NCBI GenBank assembly: GCA_001640655.1 | Contig: LXGT01000037.1 | Coordinates: 1-64,000 of the forward strand | DNA from: Endoconidiophora laricicola | Taxonomy: Eukaryota; Ascomycota; Sordariomycetes; Microascales; Ceratocystidaceae | Direction of reading: 5' to 3' | DNA length: 64,000 nt | Part shown: one piece after another, positions 11,341-24,685 of the stretch | Layout: each line of letters begins with the position of its first letter | How positions within the stretch are numbered: the first letter of the stretch is position 1 | Notes under the pieces: generated by a model | The model's database searches: none | The model's input: only the letters and a program-made list of their open reading frames with translations | What the model was told of the DNA's origin: nothing | Made by a program: the position numbers and the translations under genes

Positions 11341-14300
11341 TGTATCGGCTGAGGGTGTGTATATTATTTCGAAATAGTAGGATAAAGGATATAGATATCG
11401 ACGCTCAAATAGGCGAGAGAGAAGTAGACGAAGAATAGTGAGGATGTGTTGAAAGTCCCAGGGGTTATAGGGATAAAAGGGCGCGCGAATTAAAGTGTTT
11501 ACAGTGAGAGACAGACACACTCGGCGGTCCGTCTCAAACGGTTTGCTACTGATTTGGTCGTGCAAGGTCTGGATTCTTTGGGTGCAGAGAAATGAAGGTC
11601 GACAGGGTCAAGTCCAGTGAACAGTGTCAATTGTGGTATATTTGCACCGTATGTATAGCAGCCTGTAGTGAGGAAAGACAGTGCGCGGAGTTGCAGGCAA
11701 AAAGGTCAACACCGACAAGCCGATACGGAAGAGTAGCGAGTTAATAAAAAAAAAAAAAAAGGATACGACAGATTGCGATTGGCTGAACGGAAGGGCGGCG
11801 TTGGTTATATGTGTAAGTAGAGAGAAAGCCGTAGATTGACAACAAGCAGAAGCACCACGAAGTCGAAGAAATGGAGGAGGGAAAAAGAAAAAGAGAAGAA
11901 GAAGAGAGGAAGAAAGGAAAAAAAGTCAAAGGAGAATTCGAAAGAGCAAGGAGTCCAAGATAAGAACAAGTTAAAAGTAGCAGTTACTAAACAAAACGTC
12001 GTGGTTGCTGTTTTTGTGCTTGGGTCTCTTATTCCTCAGCGGGGAAGGCACCGAGAGGACAGGAAAGAGCAATGGGAAAAGGGTAACGGACAGTAAACAT
12101 CAATAAATTAAGCAGCTTTTTCTACACACCCCCAAATACAAAGAGAGCAAGCAAGCAGCAAGCTTGCGTCTGCGAATGCGACTGCGCTTGCAACTCTGTT
12201 ATAAGAAAGCAAGTGCTGCCAATCTCCTGGTACTACTAGTTACTAGTAATGTTTTTTTGTTCTAGTTGATGCTAACGCAGCGCAGGGCGGAAATCGGAGT
12301 GTTAAGCACTGCGATTGGTGGGCTTGAGCCAGTTTTGTGGGGACAGCGAGCTTTCTTGCAGTAATGTCGCGGTTATCGTTGTAAGTTCTGGAAGGAGGAA
12401 GGAATGCAATCAATAATATAAAGATGGGATAAGTAAAGGCTTGGGTAACTGTTTTGTCTCAGCACATTTCAGGGCACGGTCAAAGTGGGGCTCTGCGTGC
12501 AGCTTGGTAGTTGCAGCCAGCAAGCCAACCTGCAATAAAGCAACAACGCTACTTTACTATCTTGGCTTTTTGTTGCAAAACGGCCGTCCGTGCTTGGAAG
12601 GCGGAGGGAGGGGAAGGGTCGACCAAGGCAGGAGCGACAGAAGAGGAATCCTCTGGGTTTCGCTATTTCTCGTGCGAGAAACAGCCAAAAGAAGAAAAAG
12701 TAATAATACTTGAATATTCAAGACCGAAATCTCAGGGAGTTTTGCCGGCAAGACATGGGTACTGGAGAGTTTCCTTAAGTTCTGGCTGAGGAGTCCGAGG
12801 GAAGCAACAAGAACAACTAGAAGTATAATTGCTTAGGCAACGAATGGAGCCCACGATAAGCTTCTCAGATTTCTGGACTTTGCTGCAACTGACAAAGCGC
12901 CGAGAAGAAGACGCAAGCGGGCTAGACTGCAGTGTAGTATCGTTTAATTCCTGTTATGGTTGTGTCCTGTTGAGCATGGATCGTGAGCGGCAGCGTGACA
13001 GGGTCAAGGGTTTGACCAAGAGAGATCGATAGACAAAGACAGAGAAGCAAACAAACAAAGCTCAAAGGCAGGAAGAGAGACACGGCTTCGGGGTCTAACA
13101 AAGAAAGCTAAAGGATGGCAATGACGATGTTGAACAGAACGTGCGCGTGGGGAAGAGCAATCTATAAAGAGATATGGGGCCCGGGCTTTGGATCTGATAG
13201 TTTTGATATGAGAGGCTCTCTGGTCAAAAAGAAGCAGGCGAAGGACTGGTAAGCACGTGTATCAATGAATGATCTTGGCTTCGAAGATGGACAGAAGTCC
13301 GAAGTTATATAGACAGTTATAGGAGAGTATATGGTAGACGAACTAAAAACCAAGATAGGGACTTCACGGTATATTTATAAGCTGCTCTAATTAAGCACTA
13401 AGTGGTATATGTTCTCTCCAATGTGTTTTTCTATATCCGTTGATATATAGAAGCGTGTGAATAAGCTACAAGCACGGCGTCAGCTAACTTACACACGCCC
13501 CCCTTCTTGGACATGTAGTCCATCTATTTGTCGTTGGTCTATCTTCCTACCTTCTTATCGATTTGCCTGATAGCTGTCAGCCGGAGGCCAATATTTCCGT
13601 GTCCCTGGCAGCTACAAACGGAAGAAGCTACTGGCGGCTTCGGACAGATCAATATTTCTGTGATGGTAAGATGAACGACATGGACTTGTTTTAGTTAATG
13701 GCAGATGTTCTGGTCCATGATAGCAACTGTTAGCATCAACAATATAATATAGACAAAAGGTCTACGAGTCACAAGGACCGCCTACTTGTTGCAGGTTGAT
13801 TAACAAGATAAACATCGTGGATACCAACATTCTGTACTTTCTTGTCTCCCTCGATTCAAGTATACATGGAATATGATGTTTGCAACGCGAGACTCGTCTA
13901 TCCTATATACACATAGACAGGCAACATATCCCCTGGAAACGCACTTTCCCCTGGTTTTTGACCAGCAGGGACTATCTTTCTTTTGTTTCCAAACAGCGGT
14001 TACTAGACTGCTCGTAAAGCCCGGGTGTGACTAATTTTCACACATTGCCTTGTCTGTTCGTTGCCTTACTGTAAGCAGGAAAAGAGTTTCAGCAATGTTT
14101 ATAGAACCAAAGTTAGCTAAAGAGCTTTGAAGATGCCCTGTGCAGGAAAGCTTGTTCTTTGTCTTTTTTTAAGAGCCCCCCTTATTTACGGGTTTTATTC
14201 AAAACTGATTAAACATGTTATTTAACGGTGAAGAATAGACCGCAGGAGAACATAATGGAAATGATATGCTGGTGTCATGACCTGAAGATGCCTGCCAAAT

Positions 14301-14500
14301 CGCCATAATTCTTCTCGTTCTTTGTTTCTATCTTTTCCTCAAAAAAGATTGCACTGAAAAAAGGAGTTGATATTGTAATCAGTATATTGGTCACAAGCCC
14401 ATGAACCTAGACTTTGAACTGTAAGAAGAAGTTCATCCAGTTTGCAGTGCAAAAGCTTTACCCATTATATGGCTCCTAGTATACCAAAACTTTATCGCAC
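11341..14500. other. Large spacer, left part: upstream region of the kinase gene
   Basis: No gene could be supported. Open frames are short and low-complexity, such as an R/K/E-rich stretch near 11870-11960 that reflects an A/G-rich tract. An A run lies at about 11745-11760. TCTTGGC motifs occur at 12560-12566 and 13273-13279. The first part is the likely promoter and leader of the kinase gene, which starts at 11340 on the minus strand. Confidence 0.45.
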
Positions 14501-14501
14501 T

Positions 14502-14519
14502 GGGGGGGGGGGGGGGGGG
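14502..14519 (+). repeat. Run of 18 G
   Basis: A pure G homopolymer of 18 bases. Shorter G-rich runs follow at about 14814-14822 (nine G) and 18987-19001 (six G, one A, eight G), all with G on the same strand within 4.5 kb. Such runs can form G-quadruplexes and are also prone to sequencing length error. Confidence 0.85.
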
Positions 14520-17500
14520 ACCTTGAGTTGTCAAGTAAAGTCCACTTTTGGCATCAAAAGTCTTGGCCCTCAGATCTTTTGTAAGTTTTAACGACGATAT
14601 TTAGCATCTGAGAAACCTCATCAGAATAATCACAAACCACGTAATTCTTTGTGGCTCAGGAGAAAGATCTTCAGTGTAAGTGCGTCACGTGAACACTCAT
14701 TTATCAATACGCCTTGGCAGAAACAAACGAACTCAGAACCAAGTATTGAGGCGTAGACGTAGCTGGAGGCAGCAGGAATTCAGAGTATTACTTCCCATCT
14801 GCTTTGCTTTCGTGGGGGGGGGAGGAGGGTGCCAAGACCTAGGCCGAAGTTTCTTGAATGGCTTGCTGCCTCATGTTTGAAGGTCGTAGGATACCCTTCG
14901 GGGTCCTGATACTTACTTAGCAAGTATATCAACAATAAGCACCAGCGAATCTTTGGGCCTTATTAGGCGCCTTTCGTTTCTGCGAGTCTATCTTGTCTCT
15001 AGCGTTTCTATTATGGGATTTACTAACAACATTTGTATGTATGTATCCTGTTTCCAAGCAAGACGAACGCGCCAGCACCTGTAATGCGATTGGCGATGCC
15101 AAGAACCAACATTGATATGCTGTGATACTTGCAGTTTCTAGATCTTGGCAATTCGCAGATTAGGCCTTGGTTCTAGACGGAACGGGAGGGCCAAACGGAA
15201 AAAGGACCTACGGCAGGCAAGGTTTCATTTGGCGGTGTTCTCTTGTCTGAATATATTCTTGGCAGGCCACTGATTTTCTCTACTATGCTACTTTCAGGTC
15301 TTACAAACAGCATAAGATTAATGATAAAAAAAATACAGCATATAGTACTAGCTCTTATACAAAAATAGCCCAGTCGGGCAGCTTGTCTGCGGCCTGCCCA
15401 TTTCTTCAGTATTTTCACTTACATTTATTGTTACATGAGTTGCTGGAGCTAGTGATGTAAGTTCCTAACTCTTGGCATTGTTTCCCTTTTCGACTGTCAC
15501 TCATCCTCACTGCCGGGCTTGGCATTCCCGAATGTCTCTTTGTTGGCACCTAAGAAAGACGCAGTAATTCTGCTGCCTTGAGTAAACGGTATTTGGTCCT
15601 CGGCAATACTTGCAGCAGGACAATGAAACAAGACAAACATTGAATCATCTAGCAAATAAAGGAGGGAGATAATGTTACAGTGTTCAGGCTCAATAACAGC
15701 AGCGTTGCAGACGTAAGAAATAGGGATCCCAAGAAACACTACCAGAATATATGCCGTGGCAAGTCATGTGAAATCCGTCTCTGCGAACAAGCTCCGAGCC
15801 CATTGGACCCAGATATAGCTATTGGCTAGACCTGTCTTTTTTTTTTCTCAAAAAAAAACCTCGTTTATCACTTAGCAAGCCCAACTGGCAGCTGAAACGG
15901 CTTCTTGCAGCCACTTACAATGCGGTGCTCAAACCTGCTATTAAGTCTGCATTCGATGATATCGGGGCTTTCATGTTTTTGGCATTGATCAAGGCTAACT
16001 AACAATTATACATGACACACCAGACGGGAATAGAATGACAAAGCCTCACCTTATTATAGCGCACAAAACCCGCCGGAATATAAATTAAGAGAAAATAAAT
16101 TAAGAGAAGATAAAGAGAAAACACAAGATGTGTCAAGAGGCTCTCGGGCTTTCTGAGTTCTTGCTAGAGAGTTATCAATAATCTTATTCAGTTTCTAGAA
16201 CTATAAAGATTGTGAGAGTTTTTAGTTATACTACACTAAAAAAATATTTATTAAAAATATAAATTCTTGACGCAGGTTTGGTATCCCATGTCATTGCTAA
16301 TGATATGGATATAGTTGTCTTCATTCTGTAAGCGCCCACATACAGAACCTGTTAGGCCTGTAGCCCGCCTAACAATTACATGCAGTCTACCTGAAGGATC
16401 ACTGGCGGAAGTCTCATAGTTATCGGTAATGAGTTTCTATCGATCATTTATCAGGTAGAATAGCTGGTAATTAGGGACTCCAGTTCGGCCCTTTTTACTA
16501 GACAGGGCGCGTCTCTTAGCACGTTTATAATCAACATCATCAGAGGCATGTCTCTAGATTAGAAGCCTTTTATAAACCAACCAGAGCCTCAAAAAACGTA
16601 CTAACTGAGCAACAAGATTTATACAACCTCATGTAAATGAGCCTGCTGTCCGTCAATCCAGTAAACTATTACTGTTTTCTTTATCCTCTGTCTAGAAAAA
16701 GAACAAACAAACGAGTAGCTTTTGGTTCTCCTGAGTTTTATGCACCTACTTGGACCAGGACCAAGGCTAGTAGTACTTCTAGTATTTCAACGGGGAATGC
16801 ATACTAGTGGTAATAATACATAGAAGAAGACCGGTCTGTCTATTTCCCAAGTGCTTATTCCCAGGGCTAAGCTAAAATTTACTCAAGTCTAGCGTCGTGA
16901 GATGGCCAAATTCTGGGGCTAAATGTCGGCAACACAACACGGCAACTGGATCTCTGTTTTAGTCTCCGTCTTTCCGTCTGCTGTTAAAGGTAAGTCAGCA
17001 ACATTATTATTTTTTGGCGCTCGTCATTATAGAATACAGGCAGCTGACCTTCATTTGTGCTTCTATATGTCTGTGGGCTATTCTCGTTCGTGGATATTTT
17101 CTTTAAACATATCCTTTGTGCCTGAATAAGAACACCGAGAGTGGCCAAAACAAGCACAGCTCCATCGTTCATTCCGTCACTTTTTTTCATTTACTACTTA
17201 TTAACGGCCTGTGAATTGCGTCATTTTCTTTTTTGTTTTGCTACTACTCATACTAGCAGACGTCGCCTAGATCTCGTCCTCATAAAGCCGTTTTGAGCAC
17301 CTTATCCGTAACACGTGACCTGCATCACGACCCTGAAAGGAGCAACATGTCGACATATTTATGGTCTTGATGATGAGCAGCATGCAAAACGAACGTCACG
17401 AGTCTATGAAAGACCAAGGTCACTCGTGGAGACTCTGAAGGGACTCACAGGAAGAAATAGGAAGAACAGAAGTTACATTCTCGTATCTTAGACGTGTTTG

Positions 17501-17587
17501 TTTCCGGCCGATAACCCCATCTTCGGAGTTAAGTAAGAGAAATGCAACACCACGATATATCCAGCTATGTAACAACTCTATAACTTC

Positions 17588-17607
17588 CACACACACACAC
17601 ACACACA
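17588..17607 (+). repeat. (AC)n microsatellite
   Basis: An uninterrupted dinucleotide repeat of about ten units in the large spacer. No gene is associated with it. Confidence 0.85.
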
Positions 17608-20600
17608 ATTCCAAAGGTACAAGCTGATTTAGCTCAAGTCTAGACTTTGTCCACTTAAGTCAGATACATCTTGATATTCTGCATTGGGAGAAGCCTCGTT
17701 TTCGCTCTCGTTCCCGTTCTCTGTCTTTGTATACCTCAACAGAAACTTCGATCGCGCTGCGTCCATCCACAGGAACAATTCTCATGAAAAGAGGGGAGTC
17801 AAAGGAGCAACCAAAATATGAATGTACATTCGCATCCTTGTGCCTTTCCCCGATTTCGTTTGACTGTTCATTTTGATCTGGGGTTGATTGTGATTTCTCT
17901 TTTGACCTATACTATTGGAACAAATAAGGGCCCTTCTAGGATGTCATTCCTTAGCTGCACTGCAATCAAACCCATAGCAAAATGACCAAAAAGCATATCT
18001 GTAGAGTCTCTTTTCTTTGCTAGGGCTTCGCCACCGCGATGGACGAAAAAAAAAAAAAGATACGAAAAAGGCGGCGGCCGTGCGTTTTTGGCAAAAATCT
18101 CATTGCCATCACCTGTCAACCCTAACAAGGTATTGGAAACAGGACAATAGTTCTCGCCGTTTGACAGAACTGGTTGACTTTGAATAACCCTGCCCTGACA
18201 AGGCCAGACCATCTTACGGCTTTAGCTTAGTGAAAGCATCGTCAAATCTTGATGTTCATACTTACAGACTTGGGCAAATCACTCATATCTGCGAACAGCG
18301 CTGTTTATATAGCTTTGCTATCTTTGTTACATGAAAAAGATCCAAGCTACGGAGGCCCCAGCCCGGTAGTATTATTTGGATAGGCAGAACCAATTCTCTT
18401 GCGTCCATCAATCTTGCCGAGTTAGCTATGGTTTTCACGGTATGGACTTGGTACTAGTAAATGTAGAGGCGAATATAATACTACCTACAACAGAAAACTT
18501 TTCTCAGCCTAGAAAGCCTTCAGCCACCAATACTGTGTTGTCTTATCTGCCTCTACCTCTTTAGCCTGCTTGTGGCTTGTAGCTCTCGATAATGAAACGC
18601 ACTCGCCCCCAATGAGAAAGCAACGACGAATAGTAGTACTAGTACTCAAAGCGAATGAAACAAGTACTTGTTGTCTCTTATTGTGAGCTAACAGATATAC
18701 AGTAGGGTTACAACACTACTAACCCTATACTTCAATACTATCAGAGAGTATCACAGCCAAGACTCGACGCCGACATATGCAGATAGCCTGTCTGTCAACT
18801 TCCGTCGAAATATGTGTTTGTTCTGATATCATTTCCCGCGAGTTTCCTAACTACAAAGTACATGCTCTTCTCATGGGGAAGGTTCTGCTTTTGGCCTGAA
18901 TCCGGCATGTTGGTGCAACCTGTACACAGCCAAGAACCTTATGCCTTTGTGCGTTATGTATGAGATTATGCTTTCTGCTATTTGCCGGGGGGAGGGGGGG
19001 GATTACAGGCCTTTTCTTGTTCTCCATTCACAGTCTCACATAGCCGGATCTCACGTAACGTTGGGCCTAGTCTGTTAGACGTACCAAGACTATGATGAAT
19101 GCGTCCCAAGATCTTGGCACCGACAGCGGCATATATTTCGATACAAAAAGACACCATCTAGAAGAGCAGCAAGCCAATGTAACTTTACTGGGGCGGATGC
19201 AGATGCCAAGATGTATTGGCGAAGCTGCCAAGCAAGTTGAGAGAGTCTGATATAAGCCAAGAAAACAACTCCACTGATTCATAACAGCTGAGGCATGTAT
19301 GTGTACGTGTATGTGTATTCCATTGCATCTACTCAGGGCGAAAGGCCCTTTTGGATGGACTGGCATTCTTGGCATGTGAGGACTAAACTGAGCTACCGTT
19401 TCTTCTAACCACAGACAAACAGATTGTCAATACAATGTATTTGGTATTTGGTTACTTTTTGGTTTTGTTTTCTTGTTTTTGTCTTGGCTTTACAAATAAT
19501 TTCCATATCATGACTTGGCAGTAGGACTATCAACCCAATATCAAGGAAGATACGTGTAGATCGCGCAAGCGTCAAAGTTGGGGATTTTATTTTTGGCCGA
19601 GTTCCATTGCTTATTACTACACATGTCAAGATACAAGTAAGATAATCAAACATGGCTCCCACGTTTTTTTTTTCTTTTTTTTTTTTTCTGTTTTTGTGTC
19701 TGTTTTTGTACCCACGCAAAACCTACTACTACCAGAGTATAATTAGCCGTTTGTCTTGAGTTAAGTAGAGTCGTATTTCCTTTCAAGCTATACTTTTCCC
19801 ACCCCACGAAGTTGATCACGATTTGGAGAATTTTCCTCTATATGTCTCTGTTCCATCTAGACAAGTTAGCCAGTGTTTCATTGCCACTAAGTGATATAAA
19901 CTCTCTTTTTCTTCTGGACGAGCGGAATATCTGAATAAAGATCAGTAACCTCTGGCTGATTGCTAAGACCGGGGTCTTTGGTTGCCTATCTTTCGGTCCA
20001 CATCGATGTAAGCCATGCATTGCATACATACGAAAGAGACATACATTTTGTCTCCCGAACAGCCTCAGCGGTAACTTACCTCTGACTCTATTCTCTAATC
20101 TCTGTCCATGCTCTCTATGAGGAAAGATAGGCTGATTTTAACCCAAACTGATATATATGTATACGTGATATGCAAGCTGAAAACTTCGATCAATGGCGGG
20201 AATGGGGGTAGATGGAATTGGAGATATGTTCTCTTCCGTATGGAAAGGAGTTCCCGTATCAAAGATACCGATATACGACGACTAGTTGGAGACTGCTGGC
20301 CTCACCAATGTGTCCTATCTGTCCCAGATACAAAGACTGAAAGAAACTAGAGCCTCGAATACCCGGACTCTGCATGTAAGGGAAAAAAAACTTGAAAAAA
20401 CTTCATGATCTTACATGGACTACGACACCCTCCTTCATACACAGTAATCGAAATATAGATTTATGGGTCAACTAGAACTTGGTATTGAAGGACCCTTGTT
20501 CGGATATGAAAAGAGGGGGAGGAGGAGGATAGAGCTATATAATCGGAACATGTAAACATCAATAGGCAAAGCGCCTGATCTGTCTGTCGTTGTTGCATCG

Positions 20601-21076
20601 GCCTGTTCCCTTTTGTTGTCTTCGAGGGCCTTTCTTCTCTTTACTCTTTTACTCTAGTATTTAGTGAATGATGACTAGAAAGAAGCCTACTGGCGACCAC
20701 AAGCCTAATCAGGCTTGTTTGCGAGTTCCAAGACCCGTCATGCTTAAGTATAGACAAGTCTTCTATTGATTCTAAACAGTCTTGGCTCTTTTTTTTTTTT
20801 TACCATCCGAGGATCTGGCGGCTAAGATGGCTGTCTGATTGCGACATTATAAAGCAGCCCTAGAGAAAAAAAAAAGAAAAGGAAAAAAAAAGTTAAGGAC
20901 AATCAAAGAACAGCTGACAAGTACCGTTATCTTGAATTCCTCTGCAAATAGTAGCATATTTGAAAGAAAAGATGACTTTGTGCCCCTTCTATAGGAACCT
21001 CCTTCCAGCTATCCTTATCAATGAACGAGAAATAAAGGAAAAAAAAAAAGGATCTTGTTGTCCCATGCCTGTCTGT

Positions 21077-21108
21077 AATGCTGCCCTGCAATGCTGCCCT
21101 GCAATGCG
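21077..21108 (+). repeat. 13-bp tandem repeat AATGCTGCCCTGC
   Basis: Two perfect copies, 21077-21089 and 21090-21102, followed by a partial third (AATGCG). It lies in the non-coding spacer and no function is apparent. Confidence 0.75.
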
Positions 21109-24100
21109 ATGTAAGGCGTGGTGATTGTGACTATTTCCTGTGCCCTTCTTCTTCTTCTTCCTTGGTATTTCTGCTTCATCACAAGCCATATAGATGTAAT
21201 GTATGTACATTGAGACATGTGTATATCCCGGTATATATACACCCAAGTGTACGTGCGTACGGGACTGAGCCCGAGAGCAGCCTTGTCCGTCTGTCCTCCT
21301 GATTTTATCAAGCTAGTAGTCAGACAACGATGTTGTCTTTTTCTCTTTCGTCACTAAAGTTACCACTTTGATGGGATATGGGACTGGCTTTAAAATAACA
21401 CAAAACAGCTAACTATGGCCAGGGGAAGAAAATATGTCATGTGAGTTAGGAGGTCTGGTTAGCGGTCAAACATCGACAGGCAGACATTATTCTCCCAGCC
21501 TCGAAACTAAGTTAACGCTTGGAAGAGACAGATGATGGGGCTACATACATAGCAGAAGACTGTATTAGTTTTTAGTAGTTACTGCGCATACCGCCGATAT
21601 ACGCCTATACATGAGTACATAGTTTGTATATGCACGTATCTCCACGCACACACAGATGTCGACACAAAGACAGAGTCCAACCGGGCAATGATACCACACC
21701 GGTACAGCCTTGATAGTAGCACATGTTATAACTTGTCTAGCTACCCGACACAACTTGATACGTAGGCGGGCATGATGTACTGAAGCTAGATCGTAGCCTA
21801 AAGCCAAGCAGACAAGAATATAAAAAAAGGGTGCATGCATGTACACACAAGTAACAATATACGGAATAGATACATGCTTCTGTACTGTACGCATGTGCTC
21901 ATATGTAGGCATGTCTGACGCTGCAGCGATAACGCATACACCACAACACACACCAGCATATCCAGCCAGTCTTGAGCCGTCTGTCTGTATAATAAAGAAC
22001 CTGCAGACCTCCTATGAGACATTCGACTGCCTGCAGTAGCATGGTCTGCGAAAATAAGGACATCCTACTATATTCGCGACTTCCTTCAGATAGCAGAGGA
22101 GCCTCGTTTGACAGTGTTGGACACGGAGCCTGCGAACTGCTTGTATCGGCATGATGTGCTTGCTAAACACATAGATCAATACAGTCTTGGACTTACTAGA
22201 GCTAGCACTTATTGCCGTAGAAAGAACAGGATAAAAGAGAAGAAAACCGTAACCCTGCACATTGAACGGTCTTTTTATTCCAGGTTGGCTGTCTCATATT
22301 GATCATGAATCTGCTGTGATACGCTTGAACCCATATTTGTGATACCGCCTGGGAAAGCCACGGTATGAGAGTGAATGCCAACGATGATCAATACTTTCCT
22401 GGAGCTATAGCAGTAGACTAACATTAGCGGTGGCTTTAACACTAGGCATATAGAGCGGAAGTAGACTTTGGTTTTAAGAAGGACTCCGTATAAACAAATA
22501 TATACACCTCTATATATCCACAATTATCGTACACGAGGATGTCCACACGAGACAAGTTGGACACAGCGTCTGTCACCACCAATTACTTGTGCTCGAGAGT
22601 TGATGTAGATCGACTGATTTTCAGTGCTGTCAAAGTCCCGACTCTTCTTCTTTTGAATAGTATGCTCCAAAGTAAGAAAAAGATGTACAAGAAGTACAGA
22701 AGACGGCGTATAGAGGGGACACTAGAGCAGTAGGATGGAAACTTCCTGATGATTTTGCCAAGATGCCGTTATTGAAAGTTGGGGAACGGCGGCCTGATGA
22801 AACCTAAGCTGGGCAGCCCGCTGATGAAATCAACGGGAAAGAAGCTGTGATTACTGACAGGATATAACAACATGCAGACGGGGGAAAATAACGATATACA
22901 TCTGTTTTCTTGGCGCAATGCCTACTACGTACAGCGTTGCTCTACCCCTTCATCTTCTGCTAGTGTAGCACAAACATTCAGCGGGATGTAGAGTACTGAC
23001 ACACAAAGGGCTACTGCCAAGACTTTCCCTGTGTCTGATGTTCATCTATAGATGGAGGACGACAAAAACAACCGTGTCTATATACTTACCTAGATACTTA
23101 CAGACTTTTAACCTATGGGTCTTGTTGCAAGTCTTGGCTTGAACACTTCAGCTGCAAGCCATATCCGCAACAGTGCCCCAAAATGACTATTTGTAATCGT
23201 TGTCATGATGCTAGCCCAAGACTCTTTTAGATGTACACAGTGTGTATTTACTTGTTGGAGGATGGAGACAGAGTCTCTGCCTGCAAACACTGTTGATTGT
23301 GTTTTTATATATACTTCTTCGACAGTTGCTGAAGCAGTTGCTCAAGTCCTGGCTGAAAGATGCTTGGCTAAGTCAAGTCTGCTGTTGTGACCGTTAGTGA
23401 TATGGCCTCAAAATACACTCCGAGCAGGCTGATCAGCACATAAGTATTTGCCGTTCACTTCTCTTTCTAGTTGGGCATTTTGGTATCCGGTGTTTTCTTC
23501 TTTTTCTTTAATTGATCTTTGAAATGCTGCGTACCCATGACCAGTGAGGATGACTGTTGTGAGCATATAAAAACGAGGGAGGATGCTGAGACAATAAATC
23601 CTATATGCTAGTAAGCGACTCTAACAGGACTAAGAAGTAGCAACCATTCATTGTCTTGCTGACCAGTTATCCTCAGGAAGAAGATATATACGCATGTACT
23701 AATACAGATGCGCGCATCTCTACTTGGCACTAATCCATCTTCGTGAGAGGCTTATTCTTCATAGCCTGAGTGCCGACCAAGATAGGGTTGGCGAGGGAAA
23801 TTGTGCGAGAATAGCTGGAGTTGTGTATACTATGTACATCTACTTAGCAATACTATTAGTCAGAGAGAACATGATGAAACTAATCTGCACTGTAGCAGAT
23901 GACGTATCGCCAGAAGTTCCATCGTTGGGAATTTTGGCCTAACCACAGTTGGTAAGCGAAGCGTCGCTCACTGTGTTCTTCTGTCCGTAAGCACAATGCG
24001 CGGCAGATATGTCCCTGCCAAGAACGGACCACTGCATATGGTGCCGTTGCTGGCCACCGGAATACATCATCAAGTTGGCGCTTATCGAACATATCAGCTG

Positions 24101-24685
24101 ACTTGATATCAGGATGATGTAGTATGCGTACAGAGAAAGCTAGCCTCGTCCTCATCTATTAAGGACATGACTGTTTATCTTGTTATTGCAGACATGGGCA
24201 AATAGAGTATCTGTGTGGTAGTTGATTGCCGTTTGTATGTGGACATAATGGTGGTGGTAAGCATGATTTCATTGACTAGAGGCTATAATTATCAGAAGCA
24301 AGGGAGTTGATTAAGAGAGCAAACTAGCGCTGAAAATGCACAATTAGACCTAAATGTATATGAATACAAGATATGACTCTGTCTAGCTTCTGATTGATTG
24401 TTACTGAAAAAAAAGATATCAAGGATACACGATAGTAGGTATAAGCGAATTCATGAAGTATACACTAGCACCGTGATGACTATCAGGAGGCTGAGTGAGA
24501 TGCAAGGCTGAGTGCATCCTGATTGCGGGTGGTTGCTTCCGCAAATGCGTTCATTAGAACCATTTAGTATGAAAAGAACCCCCCACCTAGCGATTTCTTC
24601 TTTTTTTTTTTGGCAACATCATCATCGCCACGACGAAAAGATCGCACTTGATTCGGAAGCAAACAACATCATCATCATCATCATC

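Larger units (their letters stand above)
14520..24685. promoter_or_regulatory. Large spacer, right part: motif-dense non-coding region
   Basis: No convincing gene was found over 10 kb. Small open frames lack family features. The notable content is recurrent TCTTGGC/GCCAAGA, with dense clusters at 14830-15477 (five copies) and 18756-19498 (seven copies), and further copies at 20780, 22757, 22908, 23016, 23132 and 24017. TCACGTG-type E-boxes occur near 14687 and 17313. Simple repeats include (AC)n at 17588-17607 and a 13-bp tandem at 21077-21102. The region separates two divergently transcribed genes, the kinase (-) and the RBR ligase (+), so regulatory function for either is possible. It could also hold long non-coding transcripts. 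Confidence 0.4.

Noticed and set aside
23880..24155. 91-aa minus-strand frame with an HPDIKSAD string resembling a kinase loop
   Set aside because: No other kinase motif is nearby and the frame is short; likely chance, at best a relic.
24512..24685. N-terminal extension of the RBR ligase
   Set aside because: It contains a poly-Ile run encoded by an ATC repeat and lacks an ATG start; ATG 24686 follows directly.
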